Below, in pieces: positions 1-10,208 of a DNA stretch of 64,000 nucleotides. The notes under the pieces were generated by a model, which worked only from the letters and a program-made list of their open reading frames with translations, was not told the DNA's origin and ran no database searches. A program made the position numbers and the translations under genes. Origin of the DNA: Asterias rubens (lineage: Eukaryota > Echinodermata > Asteroidea > Forcipulatida > Asteriidae); NCBI RefSeq assembly GCF_902459465.1, contig NC_047062.1, positions 5,210,501 to 5,274,500 on the forward strand, in the 5' to 3' direction. Within the stretch, counting starts at the first letter, position 1; every line of letters begins with the position of its first letter.

Positions 1-104
1 CGATGTTTGCATACATTTGAAATGGTATGCAACGGATTTTGATGTAACACATACCTTTAAAATATGGGTTAAGAGTTTTGAGAGAAAAAACGGGGCAAAG
101 AACA

Positions 105-314
105 TTAGAGCTCCTCGCTCAAGCTGTCAGTGGCTACCTGAGGCGAATTCCTACAGTTTGTTCCCTTGCATTCGCCACACACTACTGAGCATTCCAAGCC
201 AAGCTTCTTGCAGGTACATCTCCGGGTATCACAGTCTGTTTTGCATTTGCATCGGATCACCTTCAAATAAATTGTATAGTTATACGACGGTTTTGGTGGG
301 AAAATGGCGGCCAT
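105..314 (-). CDS. CXC (tesmin/TSO1-type) cysteine-rich domain fragment
   Basis: A 69-codon open frame encodes a dense cysteine cluster between about residues 22 and 55. It begins CKCKTDC, continues with CTCKK, and ends with C-x3-C-x2-C-x4-C. This spacing resembles the zinc-binding CXC (CRC) motif of tesmin/TSO1-like proteins, which bind DNA. There is no second CXC unit and no RNPxAF-type linker, so it is not a complete tesmin-like protein. An acceptor-like sequence lies inside the frame just before the cysteine cluster, so the real piece could be a terminal exon ending at the stop at 105. Isolated CXC modules also occur at the ends of transposon-derived or uncharacterised invertebrate proteins. 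No partner exon was found in the window. The cysteine spacing is visible; the family is inferred; gene status is uncertain. Confidence 0.4.
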   Translation of the reverse strand: MAAIFPPKPSYNYTIYLKVIRCKCKTDCDTRRCTCKKLGLECSVVCGECKGTNCRNSPQVATDSLSEEL

Positions 315-849
315 CTTGACAAATGGCCGTCATCTTAGATTTGTTCTTGCTCATAATTTGTTTGGAAAATATTAAGTGACCATTCCCATTAAAAAAAAAT
401 CATGTAAAAAAAATAAAATTTATATTTTGTATAGGGTGTGCATAATTTTTTAGGGGAAAACAGTTATTTTTATTTAATGAAAATTATACATATTTCCCCT
501 GCTTCCTTTTTTCTACTTTTTGGCTATGTTGTTTGAGAGGGTTTCAGAAGACACTTGCAAAAAAAATAATTTCTGTTGCAATTTTGTCCAGGTCAAGCCA
601 TATTTTGGCTTAGATTGACTAGACTATCATGACACTTGAATCCACGAGCAAGGCTTTGTTAACTATCATTGCTTCTCGTTACCCATGTGTATAAATGGCG
701 GGGTGGGAGGGGGGAGGGGGGAGACAGAGCTGTGTAAAATTAACCCTATAGAGCTAATTTAAGCAGGTTGATGCTGTATGCTCCCTGAGAGAGTTGGACC
801 CATGGTCTAACGAACAAAGTGCATTGATCGAGTTGTTGGGATGTGCACT

Positions 850-1231
850 TTAAAGACAGTGGACACTATTGGTAATTGTCAAAGACCAGTCTTCTCACTT
901 GGTGTATCTCAACATAATATGCATATAATAACAAACCAGTGAAAGTTTGAGCTAAATTGGTAATTGAAGTTGCGAGAAAATGATGAAAGAAAAAACACCC
1001 TTGTCACACGCAGTTGTGTGCTTTCAGTGCTTGATTTCAAGACCTCAAATTCTAAACCGGGGTCTCGAAATCAAAGTCATGGACAATTACTTTCATCTCG
1101 AAAACTACATAACTCCAGAGGGAGCCGTTTCCCATACTGTTTTATACTATCAGCCTCTCGCCATTACTCGTTACCAAGTAAGGTTTTATTAATTATTTTG
1201 AGTATTTACAAATAGTGTCCACTGCCTGTAA
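850..1231 (+). mobile_element. TTAA-flanked palindromic MITE, family A, copy 1
   Basis: About 380 bp starting with TTAAAGACAGTGGACAC and ending with its near inverted complement. The interior carries the shared block GGTGTATCTCAACATA and a central palindrome around GAGACCTCAA and TTGAGGTCTC-like halves, here partly diverged. It has no transposase frame; the open frames crossing it are repeat-derived. Confidence 0.75.
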
Positions 1232-2940
1232 GAAACAACTGCAAATGACCCAACCCTTTTGAAAGATCTTGGACCTATTTGAAATTCATGAATTGAATTG
1301 TAAAACAAAATCTCAACTTTGGAACTCGAACCCACAACTTATTAATTTAGTAGTGCCAGTTTCACTTCAACAATTTGTTTCGTATTTAAAAAAAACAAAA
1401 TCACCTCTGAGGCAAACGATCAGCCGGTTCAACTAACTCAGTTAAAATACCAAGTTCGCCCATTATAAAGTTATGAAATATTCTGACAGATTCAATTATA
1501 GAAGTGTTCAATTATGATTAAAAAAGTAAACAAAACGGTGGAAAGATTAATTTTTAAAACGCCGTTTAAGTTTAATTTGAATGTTAGAAATTGGAATAAG
1601 AATAGTTGAATTTTACACAAAGCAATTACAATCTTGCGATTACAAATGTTAAAATATAATATTCTAACCTCTTTTTCTCATCATCTTTGGTATATTTTAC
1701 TATTCTAAATTCAATGCCTGTGACGCTTTCGAAATTACCATAATATTGTGCGTCAGATGTGTTTACCACTGAACCATGACTGTTTGGGTAACGGAAACGT
1801 TGCTTCATCAATCTAGAAAAACAGACATTGAAAATCAGCTCTCGTCGTTGCCCAACTCGAGATATAAAACAACATTTTCATAAAATATACGGCAAATTAA
1901 ATCTTGATAAAATAATTGTGTTTGTCAAAATACCAGTAGATAAGTAAACGCAAGGGCTACATGAACCCACATCAGTATGGCATGAATTCCCAGCAAAACT
2001 ATTCAGATTGACTCCAACACCTTGTAAAATATCATGAACATTTTAGGATTAAAAAGAATTACATGCTTTGTTCAAAATCATCTATTGCGTATACAGTGCT
2101 GTCTGAACATAAATAAATAAACACGAACTAAACAAAACGAAATAATGTAATTAAAACAATAATGAGAACAAGTAGCCTAGACTTCGTGAAAAAAAAACAT
2201 TCTTCTTGAAGACGATGCTTCAATTGTATTAATCAAAGTTAGTCACTTTTGCAATTTCAATTTCATGAATAATTCACACCGACTTGTGCACTAACCTCCT
2301 TCATGGTTCATTTGTGATTTAAATCGTCATGCATTAAAGTCAGTCCGATAAAGAAGTTATTTCAGATGAAAACAAGGTGAAGTGTAAAGTCGCATTGAAT
2401 ATAGGACAACCGTCCAGAGGCCTTTTCGAATCCACGGCTTCGGCTTTGGATTCGGCTTCAGGCTCTGTTCTCTCGTCTGAAGCCCTGAGCACGTACGCAA
2501 AGCATGCGCAATTATTGTCAAAACAACTGGGGCCCAGCTAGCCTAAGCCGAATCTGGGGCAATGATCTCTAGCCAATGATCTGGAGCCGAAGCCATAGAA
2601 TCGAAAAGTGACATGGAATGCACCGAGACAGTGTTTCGTTGCCAAAACCTGTCACTTGGTGGCGTCCGTAGTGTGGCGATTCGCAACTTTCAGTGTCACT
2701 TCCACGCATTCCTCTAGTACTCTGAACTTAATAAAAAAGCCACGCTTCGAAAAAATGTGACCATGGTGATTTGAAAGATAGAGCAGAGATGGGGGTGAGT
2801 TAAACTCTCTTTTAGAAATGGTTCCTACAAATTTCTTGATTTACTTATATTTATTTTGTTGTAACTCGACCTCAACGACAGATTGTCACACTGTATGGAA
2901 TCTGCTGTGCCCCACTGGTCTCGTCCAAGACTGATATAGT

Positions 2941-3073
2941 GGGTGCGTTTGATTAGCTTCCCTGGGTCGACCCCCGTGGGCTCACTCGGGTGAGCCCCTG
3001 ACAAGAGCTAAGAATGACGTCAAAGCTATTCGAACGTACCGGGTCGACCCAGGGAAGCTAAACGAACGTACCC
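2941..3073. mobile_element. Fold-back element with about 30-bp inverted ends
   Basis: The left end reads GGGTGCGTTTGATTAGCTTC and continues into CCTGGGTCGACCC. The right end is GGGTCGACCCAGGGAAGCTA followed by AACGAACGTACCC, an imperfect inverted copy. The spacer is about 65 bp and contains a smaller GTGGGCTCAC/GTGAGCCC palindrome. This is consistent with a short non-autonomous DNA transposon. Confidence 0.6.
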
Positions 3074-3607
3074 AGGGATGGGTTGGTGGGCTCTTCTTGT
3101 GGATGTATTGATGCAGATGGGAACGAAATCATCACATCGTGCATTTTCTTCTAAATATAGAGGGCGACATTCAAAACGTGGGAAAGGATGCTGAAACCAC
3201 GGAGGCAGGAAATAGACCGACAGACACTTTTAGTCGAGGAGGATTCAAAAGAGGGCGCTATCAGAATAATTTTATACACAGTTCGCCACCAGAGAAAGAA
3301 TCTCCGAGGGCAGAATCTTCCGCCACATCGGCACTCCTCCAAAAATGGTACGAAGTCAGCAAAAGCTCCTTCTCATGTCAATGCTATTTATGACCAAGAT
3401 GATACCAAGAAAACATGTTCCTACCTGATTTAAAAGACACGTTCTGACTGGTGGAATTTGTTACATCGTGGTGAAGAGTGAGTTTTTTATCTGTACCATT
3501 CATAGTCAAACATTGTTTCTATTGTTTCTATTGGTAGATATAAAATTGAAGTACTTGGTCAGCCTTGTGATCTTTAAGCTAAATCTATAATAAGAGTTTG
3601 TCCAAAT

Positions 3608-4032
3608 TTAGTTGAAGCTTGGCGGAGGTGGTGGTGCTACCTCGGGAGCGCCGTAGGCGCCAGCAGCAGGGGGCAATTGATGAGAAAAATACGAAGGAGG
3701 AGGTGACATGGGTTTCTGGTGCTGATGGTAAACCGGTGGCGTTGCTCTAACCACGGCGGCCGGTTGATGGGCCTGCACTTGGGGTGCACGGCCGGTGTCT
3801 GATTGCGGGTAGTGCAGGGGGTTCGCACTGGCATGGAGACTACTACCCTGTCGTAGGTAGTCTTGATTCGGTTCGGGCTGCTGCTGCTGCTGACCTAGAT
3901 CTGGATAACCCTGAACGTGTTCATATAAAAGTTGTTTCCGACGCGCGATCATTCGCTGCTGTTGGGCGTCCACTTGTTGGTGCTGAGTGGTCTGTTGGGT
4001 TGTTGCAGTGACTTGGGTCATTTGTTGCGGGC
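3608..4032 (-). CDS. Shisa-like gene exon 4 (Gln/Pro-rich cytoplasmic tail)
   Basis: The acceptor follows CTCCTCATATATCAG. The exon encodes 140 residues plus stop: a Gln/Thr stretch, a basic RRKQLLYEH segment, QQQQQ, two PPxY motifs and a final PPPPPSFN. The composition is low complexity, so homology rests on the upstream exons and on the PPxY signature. Confidence 0.82.
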
Positions 4033-7000
4033 CTGATATATGAGGAGAAGGCACAAAATGAAACAATTAATCGTAAAAAAATCAAACATCATCAACGACT
4101 GTAAAGGCAAAATGACCACCGATGTACATGTACAAAATGTAGATGTATAGTCCTCGCTATACACAAAGCGGGTTCCTTCATCGACACTTTAACATGTTCA
4201 CTCCAGTTGTTATGATCACTGAAGTATGTTTAACGTAAAGGTACTGGGGTGGATTTCACAAGGAGTTAAGACGAGGCTTATCTCGTTACTCGTCCTAACT
4301 AATGATCAGCCCTAAGTAAAAAAAAAAAAAATCTCAAAGAGTCCTAGTCCTAAAATAGAATTATCTTTGTGAAATCGACCCCTGGATAACTTGGTATACA
4401 GGTACACATCACCATGAGTCGATTTACATCCATATATTTTTGATTTATTGCCGTTTCATTTAATGAGAAACTTTTAGGACGAAGCGGGGTGTCCCGCTCA
4501 CTGGTTCATATCACCGAGAACAATAGAAACAGGATGGTGAGTGCAACGCCCACTTTCGTCTCAAAAACTCTCAAATTGTTTGTTTTGTAGGCCTATTCTT
4601 TGTGGGAAACATTATTATAAAAATGTGAGTATAGCCAAAAAGGCATGAAGATTGCCCCAACTATGCCACATCGTGAGGCAGCATCAGTTGAACGATCCTC
4701 ATCACAATAAATGTATTTATTAATTCAGGCTCTACACCAGAAAGAGACAATTATAAAACAAAAAACGGATGCCTGATTGTGCCCTTACAAGGCATCATCG
4801 GCAGAACGATCCTGAACACACACAGGTTTGCCCCCAGTTTAACAAGAACTAGACAATTTACAAAAGACAATCAAAAACTAAAGGAAGCCCAAAGGCTCAA
4901 ATAAGCCTTATATTGTATAAAAGTGATGTAAAAAACATACACAAATTTATCAAATAAATATTCTACAAAATAAACAAACTTGATGACACAATAACAAACA
5001 ATACAATATAAGAGAACGCCTCCATAATTATAATATAATAATAAAACCAAAATCTAAATAGCGCCTTCGTCAAGTTGACATTCCCAGGGCGCTGAACAAA
5101 AGGCAGTCAACAATTCTAAGCAGGTACGATGTCTAGACAACCTGAATTATAACAAAAGGAGTTAACATTCTTAAATTTAACCCTTTTAGTGGTACATGGG
5201 GAAATACAAGAAATATGGAATGAATGGTTGTTGAACTTTTAAAGAACTTTTAATTATCTAACAAATAAATAAGAAGACACTTGCCATTTGCTGCCTGTTG
5301 ATTGCGTGTTTTCTTTAAGTCTCTGACGTAACAGCAACAGATGATCACAACCACGATGATGAAAAGGACTGCCCCACAGATTGCACCAAGCACAACACCG
5401 ATGATTTTACCAGCACTGAAACAATGACATCATGCAAAATGACAATTGTTTCAACTTTTATTCCATGGACGATACAATAATATATAACAAGCAGAGGCCG
5501 TCCAGGGAAAGGCAAAATTATCACTTGATACGTCGACAAGAAGCACTTTCAGTTAAAGACACTGGACACAATTGGTAATTATATGCAAAAAATAAAAAAC
5601 CTGTGAAAAATTGAGCTCAATTGGTCATCGAAGTTGCGAGAGAATAATGAAAGAAAAACTCCCTTGTCACACGAAGTTATTTGCTTTCAGATGCTTGATT
5701 TCGAGACCTCAAAATCTAAATCTGAGGTCTCGAAATCAAGTTCGTGGAAGATTACTTCTTTCTCGAATACTACGTTACTTTGGTGAGTGCCGTTTCTCAC
5801 AATGTTTTTTACAATTATTTTTGATACTAAAATTTATTTTGAGTAATTACCAATAGTGTCACTGCCTTTAATTTGGTTTATGACCATTTTTACCTATTGG
5901 AACAAAGTGTTTTAAATGTCTTCTACCACAGTATGGCTTTTACTTTTCGTTTCGTTTAGAGTGTGACTTGTAAGTTGCTGCCATTCAGCTTCATTATTGC
6001 ATGGAGGTAGTGAGGTGTACGACCAAATGAATTACACATTTTTGTGTGCAAAGTTGTTGGACTGACGATTGGAGAAACATAAGCTAAACTTATTCAAATA
6101 AATTTCATACACGGTAGCCTCCTCACGTAACCTTTAGTTTTTAATAGCTCCTAAAACAAGTCCTAAGTTAGGAGAGGGTGGATTTCACACAAAGTTAAGA
6201 CTAGTCCTATCTCGAGTTAGGACTAGTTACTTGACTAGTTACTTGTCCTTACTTAGGACTAGCCTTAAGTTTTTAATGTCTACTAAAACAAGTCCTAAAT
6301 AGGGGGGGGGGGGTGGATTTCACAAAGAGTTAAGAATAGTCTTTTCTCGAGTTAATATTTGTTCGTCCTAAATAAGGACAGCCTCAAGTTTTTAATATAT
6401 CTTAAAACAAGTCCTAAGTTAGGCGGGTGGATTTCACAAAGAGTTAAGACTAGTCATATCTCGAGTTGGAACGAGTTATAATTTAGGACTATGCATGAAG
6501 TTTTTAATAACTCCAAGGACTACACCTCTCAACTCTCTGTGAAATCGACCCATGCCTCTTCGTTGCTTTACCTCCACCAATCTCTCCGATAATAGTTATA
6601 CTCTTCAAAATTACAGCAAAAGTAGTCGACTGACGATCCACAGCATTTATAATCCTCGAAATCGTCGGTTTCCCCGGGACACTCGAACCCGGGGATGGAG
6701 TCGCCTTGTTGATCCGTGAAGCAGAACTCGGCCAATGCTGAGGAGTAAAAATTCCATGATATTGGATTACAACAAAAATGAAATTGTACACCCTTGCTTG
6801 TTGTTACTGGATAGAGAAGTAGGACAATGAAGTGTGAAAGGGCTTAGGCCACCTACGTTGTTATACATAGTTGGTGAGCAATATTTTATATTTCAACACC
6901 GGAGAAGGAAAAAACCGATGTGTGAAGTTCAATAACATTTTTTTATTCATCATTATTTTGTGTGTTCATTTGAATCTAGAAAAACGTTGGTGCAAACAGG

Positions 7001-8668
7001 GAGACCGCCTCTCTTTCTTTCACCTCTCTTTGAAATATTACAGTTGTCCGCAAAATAACCTGTTCTAAGAAATCTCAGAGATTGGTTTCTATACTAAGTT
7101 AGTGAAACATGGGTGTTCTGAAACAACTTGTTCAATCTCATTAATTCCTGCCAACAATTGTTTTTTTAATGCACATGTTAGGCCCATAACACTTTAAGAT
7201 ATGCCTACATCTTTGTAAGTATAATACACATAGTATTTGCTATAAAAATAATAATCGCACTAGGTATTTATAAAGCGCTCTAACTAACAGGGGAAAGTAC
7301 CACAGCGCTGTACACACAAATTAACAAAAAGCATAGAATAAACAAAATAAGCAAACAAATCAGTTGAACAAGTGGGTTTTGAGAGATTTCTTGAAGACTG
7401 CTAGTGAGCTAGAGTGGCGGATGCTGCAAGGTAAATCTGAGAAACATTTGACATCGTTCCAGAATTCTTGTATTCTACCAAATAAAACACACTCATATCC
7501 TAAGAATATAGATTGTTATTATAAACACAATTTCGTATAATATTTCAACAAGTTGTGATATCGTTACCCTTCAGTCCTGCCTGATGGTGATCGCAACTCA
7601 TCATGTGCCAATTTCATAGCGCTGTTAAGCACAAAAATTTGCTTAGCATGAAATGTTGGCCTCGATAGAAACAGAATTACCAACCAAATGTCCACGTGGT
7701 TTTGAGAAAAAACAAACAACAGGTGAATACAAGTAACAAGCTATATGCAACAAAATGAATTTTGTTATGGTTGTGGTAATCCTGTTTTTATCAAGGAAGA
7801 AATTTCCAGCTAAGCAAATTTGTGTGCTTAGCAGCACTATGACATTGGGCCCATTTCTCTGACCACAGCAGCAGAGAAAGGGTTAGCAGTCCTTACTCTA
7901 TGGTCAGAGGAGGAAGGAGTCAGAGGACGGATCCTCACAAACCATCGTCCATTCAATATTCGTTCCTCCATGGTGGGATAGAGATGTACAATGTACTTAC
8001 AATGTACATATAGTCCTCTATCTACGTTTACGTTTACGTTGGTTTATTCAGCAGATTCCACACGTTTGGACGTAAAGAGCTAAGGGTGGTTGATTGGTGC
8101 TCAAGCAGTAGGAATACAAGTTACTCCAGGCTAACAAAAAGGGCCTGAAGAAAAAAGTGCTATACGTGTTATATAAATGAACGTTGGCAATACAACTGTG
8201 CAGGACATCAGACCATAGAGGGTGGTGCATACAGGTGTACTCTATTTATATTTCGATGATCAGAACTCGCCATCCTCCCGACATGTCATAACTAAGTCCT
8301 ATCCTAGATAACTATAACACTACAGGTGTACTCATTTTCACTTTCATGTAGCAAATATTAGAGAGTGCCGTTTTTTACCACAAAAACGATAAGTATTAAC
8401 CGGTCACTGTTGTCATCAAAGAGAGGACGCTGTCATTACTGCAATGACTTTCGCTTTTCGTCTTCCGGTTTGCGAAACAGCGAAAATACTCCGATCGTGT
8501 CAACCAAAACGGAGCAACCAAAACACCTATAAATTCTCCAGGTACATATTGATCACGGAGTCAAGAATACAAGATGGGTTCAAACTTACCACTGCGGATG
8601 GAGATCGCGAGAAAGATAAGAGAAATTCTTGCGCTGGTGTACAACGAGTAAACACTGTGGGATGCCAT
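3608..8668 (-). CDS. Shisa-like single-pass membrane protein, full gene span (4 exons, 266 aa)
   Basis: Joining 8668-8590, 6737-6572, 5415-5285 and 4032-3608 (minus strand) gives an uninterrupted 266-codon frame. Residues 1-29 look like a signal peptide (hydrophobic SLIFLAIS, then ALA before EFC). Residues 30-81 carry six cysteines (32, 46, 58, 59, 67, 68) in the Shisa pattern with FECP, CCG and FCC. A transmembrane helix spans about 86-109 and ends in ICCCYV. The cytoplasmic tail is rich in Gln and Pro, with PPVY at 224-227 and PPSY at 237-240, candidate WW-domain ligands. Family members act in the ER, endosomes or plasma membrane, in receptor trafficking or signalling. The length suits the Shisa4/5-like group, but the exact orthologue cannot be named. 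The intron after exon 3 seems to use a GC donor. Short size and low-complexity tail make this gene easy to miss. Confidence 0.85.
4033..5284 (-). other. Shisa-like intron 3 (probable GC-AG)
   Basis: This intron contains a short repeat at 4245-4385 (the TTAAGACTAGTC-type family, with an A-run), tract-rich AT sequence, and a LINE- or SINE-tail-like segment near 5040-5110 with the GCGCC...GGGCGCTGAACA arrangement. No coding exon was seen. Confidence 0.5.
4245..4385. repeat. Dispersed repeat, 'hydrophilic TTAAGAC' family
   Basis: The block begins GGATTTCACAAGGAGTTAAG, passes CTCGTTACTCGTCCTAAC and ends TTTGTGAAATCGACCC. The two ends are inverted relative to each other (GGATTTCACAA and TTGTGAAATC). 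The same family recurs at 6140-6548 and 59090-59222. Confidence 0.6.
5285..5415 (-). CDS. Shisa-like gene exon 3 (transmembrane helix)
   Basis: The acceptor follows TCATTGTTTCAG. The exon encodes a Gly/Val/Ile-rich helix ending ICCCYV and then basic RDLKKTR, the expected cytoplasmic positive anchor. The 3' boundary reads AATG then GCAAGT, a GC-type donor that is in phase with exon 4. A weaker GT six bases downstream is also in frame. Confidence 0.82.
5553..5871 (+). mobile_element. TTAA-flanked palindromic MITE, family A, copy 2
   Basis: Starts TTAAAGACACTGGACACAAT and ends ACCAATAGTGTCACTGCCTTTAA-like sequence. It is shorter than other copies because about 45 bp after the left end are missing. 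The central palindrome TTTCGAGACCTC/GAGGTCTCGAAA is intact. It sits in intron 2 of the shisa-like gene. Confidence 0.75.
6140..6548. repeat. Tandem cluster of TTAAGAC-type repeat (about three units)
   Basis: The motif GGTGGATTTCACA plus AAGTTAAGA(C/A)TAG recurs at about 6178, 6312 and 6427, a spacing of about 115-135 bp. Each unit carries a TCTCGAGTTAGGAC-like block and TTTTTAAT(A/G) followed by AAAACAAGTCCTAA. The block ends with TGTGAAATCGACCC. A run of eleven G bases sits at about 6301-6311. Confidence 0.65.
6572..6737 (-). CDS. Shisa-like gene exon 2 (cysteine-rich Shisa domain)
   Basis: The acceptor follows TTTTTACTCCTCAG. The exon encodes residues 28-81 with all six domain cysteines, including the paired CC motifs KCCG and FCCN. 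It ends AG before donor GTAAAG, leaving two bases of Ser82. Confidence 0.88.
6738..8589 (-). other. Shisa-like intron 1
   Basis: The intron contains a repeat tail at about 7240-7470 (GCGCT...CACAGCGCTGTAC, then a TTTTGAGAGATTTCTTGAAG block resembling the 3' part of invertebrate LINE/SINE repeats) and a degenerate 'TTGCTTAGCATGAAA' repeat at about 7590-7850. Near 8026 there is a small CGTTTA tandem. No coding exon was seen. Confidence 0.5.
7590..7850. repeat. Dispersed 'TTGCTTAGCATGAAAT' repeat
   Basis: Flanks read CAATTTCATAGCGCTGTTAA and GTGCTTAGCAGCACTATGAC, imperfect inverted copies of each other. The interior has TTATCAAGGAAGAAATT. Related copies lie at 9808-10208, 15583-15765 and 39940-40092. 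It looks like a non-autonomous palindromic repeat. Confidence 0.55.
8590..8668 (-). CDS. Shisa-like gene exon 1 (signal peptide)
   Basis: ATG at 8668 opens MASHSVYSLYTS, followed by a hydrophobic core. The exon ends at a strong donor GTAAGTTTG, leaving one base of codon 27. Phase joins exactly to the acceptor at 6737 and gives Ala-Leu-Ala before the mature cysteine-rich domain. Confidence 0.8.
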
Positions 8669-9807
8669 TTTGAAAACTGTATGTGAGGAGCTGGTACGCG
8701 GCACGATGGGGGTTATGAATGCGATCGGACGTACACCAGTTTGATACGCATCAGTGAGCTTCTTGATGCAGCAGAGAGCAATGCGTAAAGAAACAAGGGA
8801 CACCTGATAAATCACCAATGATTCATAGTCGACAGGTGTGGCTAAGTAAAAGTTCGCTTTATGGGTGTGTGAGGGGCGTGAGGGGGGGGGGGGGGTGGGC
8901 TTCGAAACGCTCCTGTTTTTTGGGTCGTTTTTGGGGGGTCTAGAAGGCGCTAAACAACAGGTATTTATTTCCCTCGCCGATTGTGGCGATGCATGATTCG
9001 TAGAATAACAGGAGGATCTTGAAAAAACAAGGTTATACTTGAATTGAAGCACGGAGGAAGGGTATGCAAAGAATGGTAACGGATAACCATGGATATATGA
9101 ATAAATGGGATAAACGAACCTTCCAATTGGAAATAAAAGAAGCGTTCAGTAGTTGTCAAAAAAATATATCTTGAAACCATGGAGCATGGAGCAATAAACG
9201 GTACAACCTGGGAAGAGGTTAGCGCGCCCTCTACCGGCAAATAATAATTACAACAAAACTAGTGTCGCCTATCGCATTATCGAATCTGTTTTGTTCCAGA
9301 TCTTATGTTTTACTGCCGTACCTTCCTACACCTCTCTAGGCACTTAGGTAATTGCCGATCTCCTCATAGTTATGGATCAGAAGGAAATTATTTGCACAAA
9401 AGGTCACTGAACTTACTTGACCTTTGACCAGAATATAAGTTGATCGGTAATTTTAGGCATTCCGGTCAAATCGACTCACTAACTTGACCCGATCCTTGTG
9501 ATATGAGAGGATAACGAGCAATGGAGAGGGCGGTGTAGTACCATGTGTAGTACATGGGTGGGCGAATAATCAGTAACCTTTGTTTAGAAAAAACTGTGAC
9601 CTTGTACATTCTACGGTCTTTATGTCAGGCAATTAATCTTATACTGCAGTAGTGTGTGAAAGTTTGTGTCACCATTTTCAGGTAAGCGCATCAGCTGAAA
9701 GTTTTGAGATGTGCTCTTTTCTTTATATAAATAGTTGTAGGCATATTTAACAAAAACTCAAAAAATAGTGCCGTTTGGGCTATATGTACAAATCTTGCCT
9801 GCAGGAG

Positions 9808-10208
9808 ATCAGGGCCCAATTTCATGGAGCTGCATATAAGCAACACAATTTGCTTAGCATGAAATTTCTTCCTTGATAAAAACTGGATTATCAACCAAAT
9901 TTCTATTTTTTGCATGTTGCTTGTAACTGGCATTACTGGTCTTCTGCTGTTGTTTGCTTCCTGAAAATCACGTGGAAATTTGGTCGGTAATGCAGTTTTT
10001 ATCAAGGCAAAAATTTCATGCTAAGCAAATGTATGTGCTTACCAGCTCAATGAAATTGAGCCCAGCGGCCAGACCCCACTCACAGCTAAATACAAGCCAC
10101 AAGCAATGTATATGGCATGAAATTTTGGCCAGTATGTGTAAAATCAGCAAGCGATTTTCGTGCTTGAGCAAATGTTTTGCTTAAAAAGCAGCTCCATGAA
10201 ATTGGACC
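9808..10208. repeat. Dispersed 'TTGCTTAGCATGAAAT' repeat, long copy
   Basis: Starts GGGCCCAATTTCATGGAGCT. It has TTTGCTTAGCATGAAATT on one arm and AAAATTTCATGCTAAGCAAA on the other, so the central 250 bp fold back. A third partial arm ends AGCTCCATGAAATTGGACC. Confidence 0.6.

Larger units (their letters stand above)
315..3607. other. Intergenic DNA, left part of window
   Basis: No supported gene was seen here. The stretch holds a copy of the TTAA-flanked MITE (850-1231), a fold-back element (2941-3073), a repeat with alternating GGCTTCGG-type motifs near 2425-2600, and AT-rich unique-looking DNA. It should include the 3' UTR of the shisa-like gene, which ends at 3608. No canonical AATAAA was recognised close to the stop on the minus strand. 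Confidence 0.5.
5416..6571 (-). other. Shisa-like intron 2
   Basis: The intron is largely filled by a family A MITE (5553-5871) and a tandem cluster of the TTAAGAC-type repeat (6140-6548). The remainder shows no coding signal. Confidence 0.5.

Noticed and set aside
964-1215. Open frames within family A MITE copies (also near 5611, 11948, 19515, 24200, 48876 and 56359)
   Set aside because: The peptides resemble one another only because the DNA is the same repeat. They differ by frameshifts and show no domain.
3784-4011. Plus-strand frame opposite shisa-like exon 4
   Set aside because: It is the antisense of a low-complexity Gln/Pro-coding exon; the minus frame joins to the rest of a recognisable gene.
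8561-9052. 163-codon minus-strand frame overlapping shisa-like exon 1
   Set aside because: Only its last part, from the ATG at 8668, fits the gene, and that part stops being coding at the donor at 8589. The upstream portion crosses a poly-G tract and has no domain.
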